Shown here: positions 61,031 through 61,086 of the stretch, one piece after another
Layout of the letters: the number at the start of each line of letters is the position of its first letter
How positions within the stretch are numbered: the stretch's first letter is position 1
NCBI GenBank assembly: GCA_964501655.1
Contig: CAZCTN010000018.1
Span: 1-61,086, forward strand
DNA length: 61,086 nucleotides
Source of the DNA: JAAYJK01 sp964501655
Lineage (GTDB): Bacteria > Bacillota > Syntrophomonadia > Syntrophomonadales > Syntrophomonadaceae
Direction of reading: 5' to 3'
Program-made: the position numbers and the translations under genes
Notes under the pieces: model-generated
What the model saw: the letters and a program-made list of their open reading frames with translations, nothing else
What the model was told of the DNA's origin: nothing
Database searches by the model: none

Positions 61031-61086
61031 CTATTCAGCCTCAGCTTTTTTATCTCCATAGGTTTCGTCATACCATATTTTATGGT
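61031..61086 (-). CDS. C-terminal fragment of an unidentified protein
   Basis: Minus-strand frame reading KIWYDETYGDKKAEAE before the stop at 61031-61033 (TAG); the rest of the gene is outside the window. The acidic, Ala/Glu-rich tail is followed by a strong terminator at 60979-61010. With fdhE next to it, a formate dehydrogenase or hydrogenase subunit is possible but not shown by these 17 residues. Confidence 0.5.
   Translation of the reverse strand, partial: HKIWYDETYGDKKAEAE

Noticed and set aside
1..61086. rRNA, tRNA, prophage, transposase or integrase genes
   Set aside because: No cloverleaf, rRNA-like segment, DDE/tyrosine recombinase motif or phage structural gene was noticed on either strand.

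Overview
The window looks like chromosome from a strictly anaerobic, nitrogen-fixing, endospore-forming Gram-positive bacterium of the Clostridia type. A syntrophic, Syntrophomonas-like organism is my best guess, but this is inference from gene content, not a species call. The evidence is spore genes (alpha/beta SASP, the GPR spore protease, YlbJ), Firmicute gene order (rpmF-plsX-acpP-rnc-smc-ftsY, asp23-fakA-recG), strong AGGAGG ribosome binding sites, a clostridial-type NifD/NifK pair, a tungsten-type aldehyde:ferredoxin oxidoreductase, FdhE, and PerR with a reverse rubrerythrin.

Layout. 1-4235: the end of a 26-residue-repeat protein, then two large paralogues of unknown function that share a C-terminal HxxxC/CxxC zinc-ribbon-like tail. 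4236-13970: a compact molybdenum nitrogenase operon, nifH-nifI1-nifI2-nifD-nifK-nifE-nifN-nifB plus an AnfO-like gene, behind a leader of about 400 nt that carries a terminator-like hairpin. 14100-16900: a secreted M15 peptidase, a membrane-anchored Mrr-like nuclease and a small membrane protein. 16990-20064: PLP synthesis, with pdxR divergent from pdxST and two matching operator candidates. 20240-22954: a bacterial NHEJ operon (Ku, ligase, polymerase) on the minus strand. 23050-24211: perR and reverse rubrerythrin behind a perfect 7-1-7 Fur-family box. 24230-31000: coaD, a 3D-domain secreted hydrolase, a gamma-carbonic-anhydrase-like protein, hslO, rpmB, asp23 and fakA. 31000-35000: recG, a tiny basic peptide gene, SASP and gpr. 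35200-42000: rsmD, a coiled-coil protein, ylbJ, a patatin, tmcAL, pta and ackA. 42189-50982: yceD, rpmF, plsX, acpP, rnc, an Elp3-like radical SAM gene, smc and ftsY. 51087-54939: four genes that together make a methylthioadenosine salvage route. 55053-59396: an aldehyde oxidoreductase complex with two ferredoxin-like subunits and a flavin subunit, with a MITE-like repeat between its promoter and first gene. 59496-61086: a DUF134 protein, fdhE and the last residues of one further minus-strand gene.

How the parts connect. The nif operon encodes the enzyme, the two PII-like proteins that switch it off with ammonium, the NifEN scaffold and NifB, but no homocitrate synthase (nifV), nifU/S or nifX lies in the window, so those must be supplied from elsewhere. 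NifB and other radical SAM enzymes produce 5'-deoxyadenosine, and polyamine synthesis produces methylthioadenosine. The 51087-54939 operon (deaminase, phosphorylase with a 6-oxopurine-type pocket, isomerase, class II aldolase) could recycle both to purine plus DHAP. Pta-AckA would give ATP from acetyl-CoA, and the AOR complex would couple aldehyde/acid conversion to ferredoxin and NAD(H).

I saw no rRNA, tRNA, CRISPR array, transposase or prophage. Coordinates come from reading the sequence. Start codons were adjusted to ribosome binding sites where these were clear. All family assignments are from motif recognition and were not confirmed by a database search.
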